From NCBI GenBank assembly GCA_934193545.1, contig CAKPVL010000003.1, forward strand, positions 8,801-72,800: DNA of 64,000 nt, in the 5' to 3' direction. The position numbers were made by a program, and so were the translations under genes. The notes beneath the pieces were generated by a model that saw only the letters and a list, made by a program, of their open reading frames with translations, ran no database searches and was not told the origin of the DNA. This DNA comes from an uncultured Granulicatella sp. (lineage in GTDB: Bacteria; Bacillota; Bacilli; Lactobacillales; Aerococcaceae). This document shows positions 38,160 through 47,055 of this stretch, piece after piece (the stretch's first letter is position 1; every line of letters begins with the position of its first letter).

Positions 38160-38759
38160 TTATTCCCCTATCTTTCGAATGATTCTATAAACCCAGGCAG
38201 TCGTAGATTTACTTTCTTCTAAAAGTCGAATTCGATCTTGCTCACTTAACTTATTTCTCAATAATTCAATATGCCGCTGTGTAATATGTTCCTTCCCAAG
38301 GGCCTTTATAGCCTGCACTATCATTGCTGTTAAAGTAGACATTCTAGAAATTTCACTATTACTCGTTTTTTTGAACCTAATTGTAGTATATCCGAATGTA
38401 TACTCTGCATATCGTCCATCAGAAATATATAACCACTTATTTGGAACTTGCGTTGATAAACCCAACAAATTCAAAGCAGTATTTCCAGAAGGAGCAATCG
38501 TCCAGTTGTGCTTCCTCGCTATGGCTGTAGCTACTTCATTGGCTGATGGAGATTCATACTCACCTACTATTTCAATGAATTTTGGATTATAATATACGCC
38601 ATTGATTATTCTTTGAATTTCACCATTTTCCACCATTCGATTTATCGTTTTTCGCACAGTTTCATAATCAGCAATATCAAGAAAATCGTTTACTATGAAA
38701 ATAGCATTTTCGGGCATCGAGGCAATCCTTTCCCAAATAGCAAACTTATAACTAGTCAT
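38160..38759 (-). CDS. abiEi: AbiEi antitoxin and autorepressor
   Basis: 199 residues from the ATG at 38759 with GGGAGG; the longer frame runs back through the promoter and is rejected. The N-terminal winged helix (FIVNDFLDIADYETVRKTINRMVENGEIQRIINGVYYNP) is the DUF6088/AbiEi antitoxin DNA-binding domain, and the C-terminus is the antitoxin part. AbiEi proteins are type IV antitoxins that repress their own operon by binding inverted repeats; such repeats are found at the promoter here. Confidence 0.92.
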   Translation of the reverse strand: MTSYKFAIWERIASMPENAIFIVNDFLDIADYETVRKTINRMVENGEIQRIINGVYYNPKFIEIVGEYESPSANEVATAIARKHNWTIAPSGNTALNLLGLSTQVPNKWLYISDGRYAEYTFGYTTIRFKKTSNSEISRMSTLTAMIVQAIKALGKEHITQRHIELLRNKLSEQDRIRLLEESKSTTAWVYRIIRKIGE

Positions 38760-38772
38760 ACTTCTTCCTCCC

Positions 38773-38812
38773 TTGTCCCAAAAATTATATACTTTTTGGG
38801 ACAAATTAGCAA
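38773..38812 (-). promoter_or_regulatory. abiE promoter with an operator surrounding the -10 box
   Basis: TTGCTA (38807-38812), a 17-bp spacer and TATAAT (38784-38789) lie on the minus strand. The perfect 12-bp arms TTGTCCCAAAAA and TTTTTGGGACAA (38773-38784 and 38793-38804) enclose the -10, so an AbiEi dimer would block polymerase. Confidence 0.85.
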
Positions 38813-38844
38813 CTGCTTCTTTTTCACCTCTGTCCATCAAAAAA

Positions 38845-38867
38845 CGCCCAAGCATCGTGCTCGGACG
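38845..38867 (-). terminator. Terminator of queT
   Basis: CGTCCGAGCA and TGCTTGGGCG pair on the minus strand, followed by a T-run, just past the queT stop. Confidence 0.88.
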
Positions 38868-38875
38868 TCTGTTGA

Positions 38876-39385
38876 TTAATCATTGATTAATTTTTTCAAA
38901 TCGATGGCTTTGTTTAATGCCGTCATCAACGGAATACCCGCTAATAATACGACGATTTCGCCAAAAAATGTTTGCGCGTAACTTAACCAGAATGGTAATT
39001 CTAGCACTAAGTTCAATTCAATCGCTACTAAGAAAATCATCACACTGAAGACACCTGCTAAAACAAACATACGTGTTTTAACATCTTTCACTGATTTGAA
39101 GATCAATGCGCTGATTGCGAATGAAACAATAGTATGTCCTAATCCGAATACTAAGTCGTGCCAACCTAGACCAGACGCTGACATAAATACTGAGTTGACA
39201 AGTAATACACCGGCAACCACACCGATTCCGTATTTTCTGTCAAAAGCGAATAAGTGGTTCAACATTTCCGCAATACGGAATTGAATATTTCCAAATGCCA
39301 TAAATGCTGTTAATGATGTAACGACCACATATAGCGCTGCGACGATTGCGTTAATCACAATCAATTTTGTTTTTTTATTTTGCAT
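38876..39385 (-). CDS. queT: QueT-family queuosine precursor transporter
   Basis: 169 residues, five to six membrane segments, with QueT features (MAFGNIQFRIAEMLNHLFAFDRKYGIGVVAG). QueT proteins are S components of ECF importers for preQ0/preQ1 and need a shared ECF energising module encoded elsewhere. A preQ1-I riboswitch directly upstream supports the assignment. Confidence 0.92.
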   Translation of the reverse strand: MQNKKTKLIVINAIVAALYVVVTSLTAFMAFGNIQFRIAEMLNHLFAFDRKYGIGVVAGVLLVNSVFMSASGLGWHDLVFGLGHTIVSFAISALIFKSVKDVKTRMFVLAGVFSVMIFLVAIELNLVLELPFWLSYAQTFFGEIVVLLAGIPLMTALNKAIDLKKLIND

Positions 39386-39392
39386 GTTACTG

Positions 39393-39431
39393 CCTCCTAG
39401 TTTTTTTATTGAGGGATGGTTTCGAACCTCA
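39393..39431 (-). ncRNA. preQ1 riboswitch, class I
   Basis: On the minus strand TGAGG-TTCGAAACCATC-CCTCA forms P1 and its loop, followed by the A-rich tail ATAAAAAAACTAGGAGG whose end is the queT ribosome binding site. Ligand folding would hide the AGGAGG, so control is likely translational. A -10 TACAAT lies at 39456-39461. Confidence 0.88.
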
Positions 39432-39533
39432 TCGGCAAAAAAATCGCCACGAGCTATTGTACTACAAACCGTTTCAGATTGGTAGTCATAGCATTAAAAA
39501 TAACTAGCAAAATAAATTTATCTACTTTTAATA

Positions 39534-40094
39534 TCACCCTTCTCCAATATAGTCTTTAAATTTCTTCTTGCACCGCTTATGAGCTCCCTTGATGGACGTG
39601 ACCGATTTATCGAAATGGTCCGCCATCTCCTCAAAAGTCGCACCGTCCAATACTCCTAAAAACACATCCCTTTCAAAGCGGGAAAGGTGATGAAAGTATT
39701 CCTCCGCTTCTTCATGCAGAAGCACTTGCCGCTCGCACGAATCCACCGATGCTGAGAGCAATGCGAGTTCCGCCTTTTCACCGCGAACGACTAACTCATG
39801 GGGAATGAGTCGCTGCCTGTGTTCCCGGCGCAGGCACTCCACTGCTAGATTCTTCAGGCAACGCTGGTAGTAGCCAGCAAATGAGACGGCATGGTTTTCA
39901 TCGTATTTATGCACCGCCCGAAGCATCATAATTCGAGCCTCTTGCGCAAAATCGTCCTGATCCATTTCATGAAAAAAATAATGGTGATGAATGCTCATAA
40001 TCAATGGATCAAAACGCCTCAATAATTCGGTTATCGCTTCCTCTTCATCCTCCTTTGCTAAATGGACAACCTCCGCTAACCCTTTTTCTTCCAT
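39534..40094 (-). CDS. Sigma-70 family factor, SigH/ComX-like
   Basis: 186 residues from the ATG at 40094 with ATAGGAGG. Region 2 (DPLIMSIHHHYFFHEMDQDDFAQEARIMMLRAVHKYDENHAVSFAGYYQRCLKN, about 30-90) and region 4 (FERDVFLGVLDGATFEEMADHFDKSVTSIKGAHKRCKKKFKDY, 135-180) are recognisable. The size and region 2 wording fit SigH/ComX factors that drive competence or stress genes in Lactobacillales. No competence genes are in the window, so target genes are unknown. Confidence 0.8.
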   Translation of the reverse strand: MEEKGLAEVVHLAKEDEEEAITELLRRFDPLIMSIHHHYFFHEMDQDDFAQEARIMMLRAVHKYDENHAVSFAGYYQRCLKNLAVECLRREHRQRLIPHELVVRGEKAELALLSASVDSCERQVLLHEEAEEYFHHLSRFERDVFLGVLDGATFEEMADHFDKSVTSIKGAHKRCKKKFKDYIGEG

Positions 40095-40149
40095 AAAATA
40101 TCCTCCTATTTTAGTGTCAGCTCTAGTATATCCGCAGAAATACGCAAAA

Positions 40150-40180
40150 AACCTTGTCTTTCTCATAGAAAAACAAGGTT
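40150..40180 (-). terminator. Terminator after the ArAE-type permease gene
   Basis: AACCTTGT and ACAAGGTT pair with a 15-nt loop, followed on the minus strand by TTTTTTG. It separates the permease gene from the sigma factor gene. Confidence 0.75.
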
Positions 40181-40260
40181 AAAGATGAATTGTTCGAATC
40201 GTTTGTTTTGAAAAGTAACTGTCGGATTAATTCCTACCCTTTCTTCAAAGAGCAATAAAC

Positions 40261-41238
40261 CTATTCTTTTTCTCCGACCTTCTTGAAATAATGAACGCCG
40301 TACGTTTGGAAGAAATCTACTTTCAATTGTACAAATCGTTTCAAATCGCGCAATAACTGGTATAACTGCGCACGTTTTTCGAATTCACGGCGCGTTTGTG
40401 GCAGTGGCCGTTCACGAAATTGTTCCAACAAGTCTTCAATGTCATCGATTAATTGACTCGCGGTATTTTGTTCCGCCAACTGCTGTGCGGTCTGTTTAAA
40501 CATCTCCGACAGAATCGCCATCTCTTCGCCGTCCCAGCGGAATTCATTTAAGTTAGCAGCCATGATTTCTAACAACTTGCTTTGATCGCGGCGCATTTCA
40601 AAATATTGATAATCGTAAGTCACTTCTTTTGTTAAATGGTTCTCTGCTTCGAGTCTGACATATTCGCGTGCCTCGCTTAATTTTTCCTTCAACAACTGAA
40701 GCACTTCGCCATCATTTTTCCCGTTTCCAATCGTCAGGAATCCCGACATTTTCAAGAGAACCTCACGCATCTTATCCTCGATTTCCTCTCGGACACGTTC
40801 GATTTCTTGGCGATACGACGGCATATACCAGTTCAGTAAAATCGCCACGCCGGCCCCAATGGTAACCAGCAAGAGTTCATTGACGAAGAGTTCGAAAGTG
40901 AGTTGTTGCTGCGTCCAAAGATGAATCACGAGGACGGTACTTGGCGCCACGCCGATGTCCACTTTTAAAAGATACGCTAAAGGAACGTAGCAAAGAAGAT
41001 ACAACCCGAAACTGGTCACGTCGAATCCAAAAACAGCGAATATCCCCATTCCAATCACAAGCGCTAAAACGGCTGCCGCAAGCCTTTGACCGGTTGCCGC
41101 AAGCGAAACCTTCTTTGTGTCCATGACACTAAGAATCGCAATAATAGCTGCTGCAGATGGTGTCGATAACTGAAGGGCCTGTGCCACGAGTAGCGCCACA
41201 AATGCCGATACAATGACCTTTGCAATTTTAAGCTTCAT
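40261..41238 (-). CDS. Aromatic acid exporter family (DUF939, YqjA-like) membrane protein
   Basis: 325 residues. Four to five hydrophobic segments occupy residues 1-145 (LLVAQALQLSTPSAAAIIAILSVMDTKKVSLAATGQRLAAAVLALVIG) and a cytoplasmic helical domain follows (to residue 325), as in the ArAE_1/DUF939 group. Export of aromatic acids is the family guess only. Its start overlaps the ogt stop by 11 bases. Confidence 0.8.
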   Translation of the reverse strand: MKLKIAKVIVSAFVALLVAQALQLSTPSAAAIIAILSVMDTKKVSLAATGQRLAAAVLALVIGMGIFAVFGFDVTSFGLYLLCYVPLAYLLKVDIGVAPSTVLVIHLWTQQQLTFELFVNELLLVTIGAGVAILLNWYMPSYRQEIERVREEIEDKMREVLLKMSGFLTIGNGKNDGEVLQLLKEKLSEAREYVRLEAENHLTKEVTYDYQYFEMRRDQSKLLEIMAANLNEFRWDGEEMAILSEMFKQTAQQLAEQNTASQLIDDIEDLLEQFRERPLPQTRREFEKRAQLYQLLRDLKRFVQLKVDFFQTYGVHYFKKVGEKE

Positions 41239-41767
41239 GCCTTTCTCCTTTCATGACTCTGTCTTTTACCACGCTATGCCCTTCAAGAGTTAGGAGCGCG
41301 CGTTTTCGTTCCACGCCTCCTGCATAACCTGTTAATGCTCCTGTTGTGGCTACGACGCGGTGGCATGGCACAAAGAGACTGATGGGGTTTCTTCCGATGG
41401 CTGTCCCCACCGCACGCGAGGAAGTCTTTCGCCCTAGCTTTTCGCCGACACGTTCGGCCACGTCTTTATACGTCCACACGGTTTGATAGGGGATTTCTGT
41501 TAAGACGGCCCACACCGCTTTTTGGAAGGCTGTCCCTCCTACAAATGCAATCGGCACAGCAGACGCAACATCGTCCACTCCTTGGAAATAGTCTTCCAGC
41601 GCCTGTTTTACATGCTTCCACAACGGCAACGAATCGTCCCATATTGGTTTTTCCACAAAGGCGCACTCGTATTTTTGCCCTGCAAACCATAATCCCGTCA
41701 ACGACTGCCCGTCGCTAGATGCAATGATGGTTCCTAATGGTGTTTCTATCTTCGTTAAAACCGCCAT
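41228..41767 (-). CDS. ogt: Methylated-DNA--protein-cysteine methyltransferase
   Basis: 179 residues with the alkyl-acceptor motif PCHRVV in SLFVPCHRVVATTGALTGYAGG and the helix-turn-helix before it (RAVGTAIGRNP). It repairs O6-methylguanine and O4-methylthymine by a single-use transfer to the cysteine. The N-terminus (TKIETPLGTIIASSDGQSLTGLWF) is the usual RNase H-like part. Cotranscribed with the membrane protein downstream. Confidence 0.95.
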   Translation of the reverse strand: MAVLTKIETPLGTIIASSDGQSLTGLWFAGQKYECAFVEKPIWDDSLPLWKHVKQALEDYFQGVDDVASAVPIAFVGGTAFQKAVWAVLTEIPYQTVWTYKDVAERVGEKLGRKTSSRAVGTAIGRNPISLFVPCHRVVATTGALTGYAGGVERKRALLTLEGHSVVKDRVMKGERHEA

Positions 41768-41853
41768 GGCGCACTCCCCTCGTTTTTCATTACAAATCTA
41801 TTTTTCTATTATATAATATTTTCTATCGAATGAAATAGGAAAGGAGCACATTC

Positions 41854-42855
41854 ATGCTCATTAACGAAGCCGTTTTACATATTTTAGATAAAAATTCAGG
41901 AAACTTACTCTTATCACAGGCTCCCCTGCAACTGGGCGATCCATTTCTCATTGAATACATTACAAAACTCGTAGATAAAATCAAAAAAGGCGACCCGCAT
42001 ATCGGTCAATTAGCTGCGGACGAACCGCTTCTTGGGTACCTTGCAGACGAAGGCATTTCTTTCTTAGAAAAGACACAACAGTTAGCAGATAAGCTCTTTG
42101 CTCTTATCGCTCCAGCAGAAGAAATCGGACCAGCAGACTACCTATTCTTCACAGGAACAAGCGATACAGGCGGCACACTGTTTGGAATGATTCGCCTCGA
42201 TTACAGCTCAAAAGTCACTCACTTTGTCGATTACGAAGGCGAAGCCGTTAGCAATACGATTTTACAAAATCACGCTATTTTACCAAACGCGACGCAAAAA
42301 CCGTCGGAAGCGTTCCTCGTAGATTTATCAAACGGAAACTATACCTTAATCGAGAAAAAAGTGGTAATCGAAGGCCAAAAGACAGCTTATTTCTCTGAAA
42401 AGTTCTTAGAAATCACGGTGCCAGTCACAACGAAAGAGCAAATCAAGGAAATCAAAAAAACAGTCACTCATATCGCGAAAAAACACGACGAGGAACCGTA
42501 CAAAGCGCTGGCAACGACGCAACAAGCCATCTTCCACCAGCTCGAAGAACAGGACGAAATCGACGCCGCAGCTATCTTCGACAAGGTGTTCGAGGAAAAA
42601 CCGCTCGCACGTGAAGCCGCACAGTTGGCCATCACTGAAGAACGTGTTCCTGAGAAAATCGCCGTAACGAACGTGCCAAAATACGAACGCAAATATAGTA
42701 AGCAAAAATTCAAACTCGACAACGGGATCGAGATTACCATTCCAAGTGAAATCTACGAAAACAAGGAAATGGTCGAATTCATCAACAATCCAGACGGTTC
42801 TGTTTCGGTACTGATCAAAAATATCGAGAGTATCTTAAATAAATTTAACGCGTAA
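41854..42855 (+). CDS. 37-kDa nucleoid-associated protein (NA37/NdpA family)
   Basis: 333 residues, with the N-terminal NA37 domain (LINEAVLHILDKNSG, then DYLFFTGTSDTGGTLFGMIRLDY) and a helical C-terminus ending in YSKQKFKLDNGIEITIPSEIYENKE. NdpA (YejK) associates with the nucleoid in Gram-negatives; its function is not settled. It is divergent from ogt and has GGAAAGGAG as ribosome binding site. Confidence 0.88.
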   Translation: MLINEAVLHILDKNSGNLLLSQAPLQLGDPFLIEYITKLVDKIKKGDPHIGQLAADEPLLGYLADEGISFLEKTQQLADKLFALIAPAEEIGPADYLFFTGTSDTGGTLFGMIRLDYSSKVTHFVDYEGEAVSNTILQNHAILPNATQKPSEAFLVDLSNGNYTLIEKKVVIEGQKTAYFSEKFLEITVPVTTKEQIKEIKKTVTHIAKKHDEEPYKALATTQQAIFHQLEEQDEIDAAAIFDKVFEEKPLAREAAQLAITEERVPEKIAVTNVPKYERKYSKQKFKLDNGIEITIPSEIYENKEMVEFINNPDGSVSVLIKNIESILNKFNA

Positions 42856-42861
42856 CATCAA

Positions 42862-42898
42862 AAAGCTGCCTTCTCACTTTTCATGAGAAGACAGCTTT
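42862..42898. terminator. Bidirectional terminator between the NA37 gene and a convergent lipoprotein
   Basis: AAAGCTG-CCTTCTCA and TGAGAAG-ACAGCTTT pair with one bulge and run-outs of A/T on both sides. Confidence 0.85.
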
Positions 42899-42905
42899 CT
42901 TTTGT

Positions 42906-43592
42906 TTATTTAAATTCTTTCCAGTCCATCTTTGTTAAATCGATGGTATCTTCTTGCTTCAATCCTAGGTCTTCGAGTTTGAACTCCATTTTTTCGAATT
43001 TCAAAGCATTTACTAGCGTCAACCCTGCTCCTTTTGGTTCCAGTTTGAACACTTTAGCATCGCCATTTCCTGTTCCAGACAAGAATTCAACCGTGTAGAG
43101 CAATCCGCCTTTGAAGAAACTAAAGGCACTTCTAGCTCCACCTGCTTCGGCAACGTAACTTTGATGCAAGATTTTTGGAGTCTTGCCATCTAAGTAGTAC
43201 GCCACGACCGTGAATGGTTTGCCATTCGAAGTATGTCCGATAAACAATTCATCCACTCCATCGTCATTGATGTCATAGAATAAATATTGCAGCGAATCTT
43301 TTTGCTTATTCAAGCTGTTGGCTGCCCAATATTCAAGCGGTACATTGAGTTTTCCAGCCACATCTGCGCCTAGTTCTTTTACAGTACGGATATCTTCAAA
43401 GACTTTCGCATACAATTCCTTATTATCTGGTTTAGGCGCAACGGTTGTCGTAGTCTCAGTCGTTGGAGCTGCCGTTGTAGCAGCTTGCGTCACTTGCGAC
43501 TTCTCGGCTCCTGCGTCTTTCGTCTGTCCATTTCCACAAGCACCTAATACTAGCGCTAGTAGCGTCATCATTCCTAAGTGAGCTCTTTTCAT
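42906..43592 (-). CDS. Lipoprotein with Thr-rich linker and calcium-loop-like motif
   Basis: 228 residues: lipoprotein signal (MTLLALVLGACGNG; Cys about 19), a linker rich in Thr/Ala/Pro (about 35-60), then a domain with FYDINDDGVDELFIG, which looks like an EF-hand or FG-GAP-type loop. The family is unknown to me. The 16-bp gap to rsmG suggests it is the last gene of nudix-mnmG-rsmG. Confidence 0.75.
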   Translation of the reverse strand: MKRAHLGMMTLLALVLGACGNGQTKDAGAEKSQVTQAATTAAPTTETTTTVAPKPDNKELYAKVFEDIRTVKELGADVAGKLNVPLEYWAANSLNKQKDSLQYLFYDINDDGVDELFIGHTSNGKPFTVVAYYLDGKTPKILHQSYVAEAGGARSAFSFFKGGLLYTVEFLSGTGNGDAKVFKLEPKGAGLTLVNALKFEKMEFKLEDLGLKQEDTIDLTKMDWKEFK

Positions 43593-43608
43593 CGTTCTCC
43601 TCCTTTGG

Positions 43609-44322
43609 TTATAATGGCTTCTTCAATGGAAGACCCGGTTTTCTTGGATACTTATTCGGTGTTTCCTTCGTCTTTAAAATCGTGACCACGTGACGGTTTC
43701 CGCCTTCATATGGCAAGTCGAAAGAGACGTCCCCTTCTACTTTTCCACCAAGAATCGCGATTGCTTTTTTCGCTTCTTCCAACTCAACTTCTGTATGCGC
43801 CGCTTTTAACGCGAGGAAATACCCCTGCTTTTTCACGAGCGGCATGCAAAATTCGCTCAATACACTAAGTTTGGCAACGGCACGAGCAGTCACCACATCA
43901 AACGATGCACGAAAATCCTTGTTTTGCCCAAACGTTTCAGCGCGGTCATGGAAACATTGCACGTCTTTTAGTCCAAGCGTCTCCACTAATGTATTCAAGA
44001 ATGTAATGCGTTTATTCAACGAGTCCACAATCGTCACCTTCAAGTCTGGGAAGACGATTTTCAGCGGAATACTTGGAAATCCTGCACCCGCACCCACGTC
44101 GCAAAGCGTTTGGTCGGTCAATTCATGATGAAATCCAAGCGCCAATGAATCGTAGAAATGCTTCAAGTACACGCCCTCTTCATCCGTAATTGCCGTCAAA
44201 TTCATCTTCTCATTCCATTCCACTAATAGATGGAAATATTGGTCGAACTGCTTCTTTTGCTCGTCCGATAATGTAATCCCATGCACTTCTTGGAGTCTTT
44301 GATAAAATTCTTCGGGTTTCAT
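43609..44322 (-). CDS. rsmG: 16S rRNA m7G527 methyltransferase RsmG (GidB)
   Basis: 237 residues from the ATG at 44322 with AAGGAGG; the longer frame overlaps mnmG. It contains the SAM motif [15 protein letters not shown] and the YLKHFYDSL box. It methylates G527 of 16S rRNA. Ten bases after the mnmG stop, the usual gidA-gidB neighbourhood. Confidence 0.96.
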   Translation of the reverse strand: MKPEEFYQRLQEVHGITLSDEQKKQFDQYFHLLVEWNEKMNLTAITDEEGVYLKHFYDSLALGFHHELTDQTLCDVGAGAGFPSIPLKIVFPDLKVTIVDSLNKRITFLNTLVETLGLKDVQCFHDRAETFGQNKDFRASFDVVTARAVAKLSVLSEFCMPLVKKQGYFLALKAAHTEVELEEAKKAIAILGGKVEGDVSFDLPYEGGNRHVVTILKTKETPNKYPRKPGLPLKKPL

Positions 44323-44332
44323 ACGCGCCTCC

Positions 44333-46231
44333 TTATTCTTGTACTTTAGCAATCTTGCCTTGTTCGATATAGACCATCAAGATCGATACGTCGGCTGGGT
44401 TCACCCCACTAATACGGCTCGCTTGCGCAATCGTTTCTGGTTGAATCAATTTCAAACGTTGACGCGCTTCTGTCGCAAGTCCATTAATCGCATCATAGTC
44501 GATATTGGCTGGAATACGTTTGGCTTCCATGCGTTTTAATTTCTCAACTTTTTCAATTGCTTTGGCAATATAGCCTTCGTATTTAATCGAGATTTCTACT
44601 TGTTCTTTCACTTCACGAGAGACTTCCACCGTTTCGCCGGCAAAGCCTACTAATTCGTCATAGCTTAATTCTGGACGTTTCAACAAGTCGCTTAGAAGGA
44701 TGCCGTCTTTCAATTCCGCAGATCCTTTTTCCGCCAAGAACGCTTGTAATTCAGCGGTCGGTTTCAAGCGAATCGATTGCATGCGTTTGATTTCGGCTTC
44801 AATCGCTTCTTGTTTTGCTTGGAACTCGGCATAACGTTCGTCGTCAATCAATCCTAGTTCGCGTCCTTTTTCCGTTAAACGTAAATCGGCATTATCATGA
44901 CGAAGTAAGAGACGATATTCCGCACGAGAAGTCAATAGACGGTATGGTTCTGTCGTTCCTTTTGTGACCAAGTCGTCCACCAATACGCCGATATACGCAT
45001 CGCTTCGGCCAAGAATAAATGGCTCTTCTCCGCGAATCTTACGCACGGCATTAATCCCAGCGTAGAGCCCTTGCCCCGCTGCTTCTTCGTATCCACTCGT
45101 TCCGTTCATTTGCCCGGCAGTGAATAAGTTTTGGACGAGTTTTGTTTCAAAAGTATTTTTCAATTGGTGCGGCACAACCACATCGTACTCGATGGCGTAA
45201 CCCGTACGCATCATCTCCGCATTTTCCAATCCTTCCACGCTACGAATCATCTTGATTTGCACGTCTTCTGGAAGAGAAGTTGACAACCCTTGAATATACA
45301 CTTCTTCCGTATTTTCCCCTTCTGGCTCTAGGAAAATTTGGTGACGAGGCTTGTCGCTGAAACGAACGATTTTATCTTCAATCGATGGACAGTAACGCGC
45401 GCCGACTCCTTCGACAATCCCTGTAAACATCGGTGCACGGTGTAAGTTCTCACGAATCGTTTCATGCGTTTGTTCGTTCGTATACGTTAACCAGCAAGGA
45501 ATTTGATCGTAGCGGTAGTCTTCGTCTTTTGATGTGAAACTAAATAAGTTTGGCGTATCGTCCCCTGGTTGAATTTCTGTTTTACTATAATCAATCGATG
45601 AGCCTTTGATACGTGGCGGAGTTCCTGTTTTGAAACGCGCCAATTCGAAGCCTAATTCGAGTAAGTTCTCTGATAATTTAATCGATGGTTGAGAGTTATT
45701 GGCCCCTGATGAATATTTCAATTCCCCGATAATGATTTGACCACGAGAAGACGTTCCAGCCGTTAAGACTACTGCTTTTGAACGGTAGATGGCACCTGTA
45801 TTCGTGATAACCCCTTTACATACGCCGTCTTCCACAATCAATTCTTCCGCAATTCCTTGACGTAAATCCAAGTTTTCTTGCTTCTCGATTGTCTTCTTCA
45901 TTTCTTGCGCGTATAAATGCTTATCCGCTTGCGCACGTAAGGCACGTACGGCAGGTCCTTTCCCAGTGTTCAGCATACGCATTTGAATATACGTTTTGTC
46001 GATGTTGCGACCCATCTCGCCCCCAAGAGCGTCGATTTCACGCACCACAACCCCTTTGGCAGGTCCGCCTACTGATGGGTTACATGGCATGAAGGCCACC
46101 ATTTCTAAGTTCATTGTCAGTAATAATGTTTTTGCGCCCATACGTGCACTCGCTAGCGCCGCTTCACTTCCGGCATGTCCTGCACCGACGACAACTACAT
46201 CATAATTTCCAGCTTCGTAAGTTGTTACCAT
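44333..46231 (-). CDS. mnmG: tRNA uridine-5-carboxymethylaminomethyl synthesis enzyme MnmG (GidA)
   Basis: 632 residues from the ATG at 46231 with AAAGGAG. An FAD-binding motif [14 protein letters not shown], the GGPAKG and TGTPPRI segments and the C-terminal helical domain are present. With MnmE it installs the cmnm5 group at wobble U34. The partner mnmE lies 0.8 kb upstream in a separate transcript, with a Nudix gene and an element between. Confidence 0.97.
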   Translation of the reverse strand: MVTTYEAGNYDVVVVGAGHAGSEAALASARMGAKTLLLTMNLEMVAFMPCNPSVGGPAKGVVVREIDALGGEMGRNIDKTYIQMRMLNTGKGPAVRALRAQADKHLYAQEMKKTIEKQENLDLRQGIAEELIVEDGVCKGVITNTGAIYRSKAVVLTAGTSSRGQIIIGELKYSSGANNSQPSIKLSENLLELGFELARFKTGTPPRIKGSSIDYSKTEIQPGDDTPNLFSFTSKDEDYRYDQIPCWLTYTNEQTHETIRENLHRAPMFTGIVEGVGARYCPSIEDKIVRFSDKPRHQIFLEPEGENTEEVYIQGLSTSLPEDVQIKMIRSVEGLENAEMMRTGYAIEYDVVVPHQLKNTFETKLVQNLFTAGQMNGTSGYEEAAGQGLYAGINAVRKIRGEEPFILGRSDAYIGVLVDDLVTKGTTEPYRLLTSRAEYRLLLRHDNADLRLTEKGRELGLIDDERYAEFQAKQEAIEAEIKRMQSIRLKPTAELQAFLAEKGSAELKDGILLSDLLKRPELSYDELVGFAGETVEVSREVKEQVEISIKYEGYIAKAIEKVEKLKRMEAKRIPANIDYDAINGLATEARQRLKLIQPETIAQASRISGVNPADVSILMVYIEQGKIAKVQE

Positions 46232-46241
46232 AGTCTCTCCT

Positions 46242-46718
46242 TTACTTTCTTTCTCCATAAAATTCTACTTTGTGACTAACATATTCGCCTGCTTCATAAT
46301 TAAACTTCGCAGAAAAGAACGGTTCCTCTCCTAAAATCCACTCTAGGAAAATGCGGTCCCCTTCCCAAGACGGCTTCTGGAGGATGTCATCATAAGGAAC
46401 CCATTCCAGCGTCCCTTCCGGCGAATCAATCAACTCTCCTGAAAACTCCGTCACACGAAACACATACGTATACCAATCATGCCCTGGGGTGAATTCTGGG
46501 AAGGTGATGATTCCTTTCATCTCCATCTTTGTTGCCGTCAGTCCTGTTTCTTCAAAAATTTCACGCACGGCACATTCTTCTGGAGTCTCTGCTGCTTCGA
46601 GCTTTCCACCAACGCCAATGTATTTACCCTCATGGACATCGTTTGGCTTTTTGTTGCGTAATAACAGTAAAAATTCTTTGCCATTGTCGATATAGCAGAT
46701 TGTCGCTAGCTTCGTCAT
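46242..46718 (-). CDS. Nudix hydrolase (MutT-like, YtkD/8-oxo-dGTPase group)
   Basis: 158 residues from the ATG at 46718 with AAGGAGG. The Nudix box [23 protein letters not shown] is intact. The following [14 protein letters not shown] and LEWVPYDDI match the 8-oxo-dGTP diphosphatase subgroup of Lactobacillales. It hydrolyses nucleoside diphosphate derivatives; the exact substrate is not shown. Eleven bases upstream of mnmG, so cotranscribed. Confidence 0.9.
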   Translation of the reverse strand: MTKLATICYIDNGKEFLLLLRNKKPNDVHEGKYIGVGGKLEAAETPEECAVREIFEETGLTATKMEMKGIITFPEFTPGHDWYTYVFRVTEFSGELIDSPEGTLEWVPYDDILQKPSWEGDRIFLEWILGEEPFFSAKFNYEAGEYVSHKVEFYGERK

Positions 46719-46750
46719 CAGCTTTCCTCCTTGTGTCATTCTTTGAAGAA

Positions 46751-46939
46751 GTAATAACTTCAATTCTTTACGGATATCTTCATAATAGCGATAATGGGGC
46801 ACCGGATTGAGCCTTACGTCTCAATTCCTACCAAGTTTCAAACTGACTCTACGGGTTACAACCCTAGAGTCAGTAATTCACATTGGTTGCTATTCCCCAT
46901 TACTGCTATTATAGAATCCGTAAGAATTTCCGTTATTAC
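46751..46939 (-). repeat. Structured intergenic element, copy R11, reverse
   Basis: Arms GTAATAAC..AATTCTTTACGGAT and ATCCGTAAGAATT..GTTATTAC pair. The minus-strand core has CAACCAAT...CTTGG around GACTC/GAGTC and ATTGAG-ACGTAAGG-CTCAAT. It separates mnmE from the nudix-mnmG operon. Confidence 0.85.
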
Positions 46940-47055
46940 TCTTTCACAAGAGCCTACAATTAAAATACTGCATGCTCTCATCTCTTATTATCCGTATTCT
47001 GTATCAGTTTCTTGCAGCAAACTGCCAACTCTCTATTTCTTTTGAGCAGACTTGC

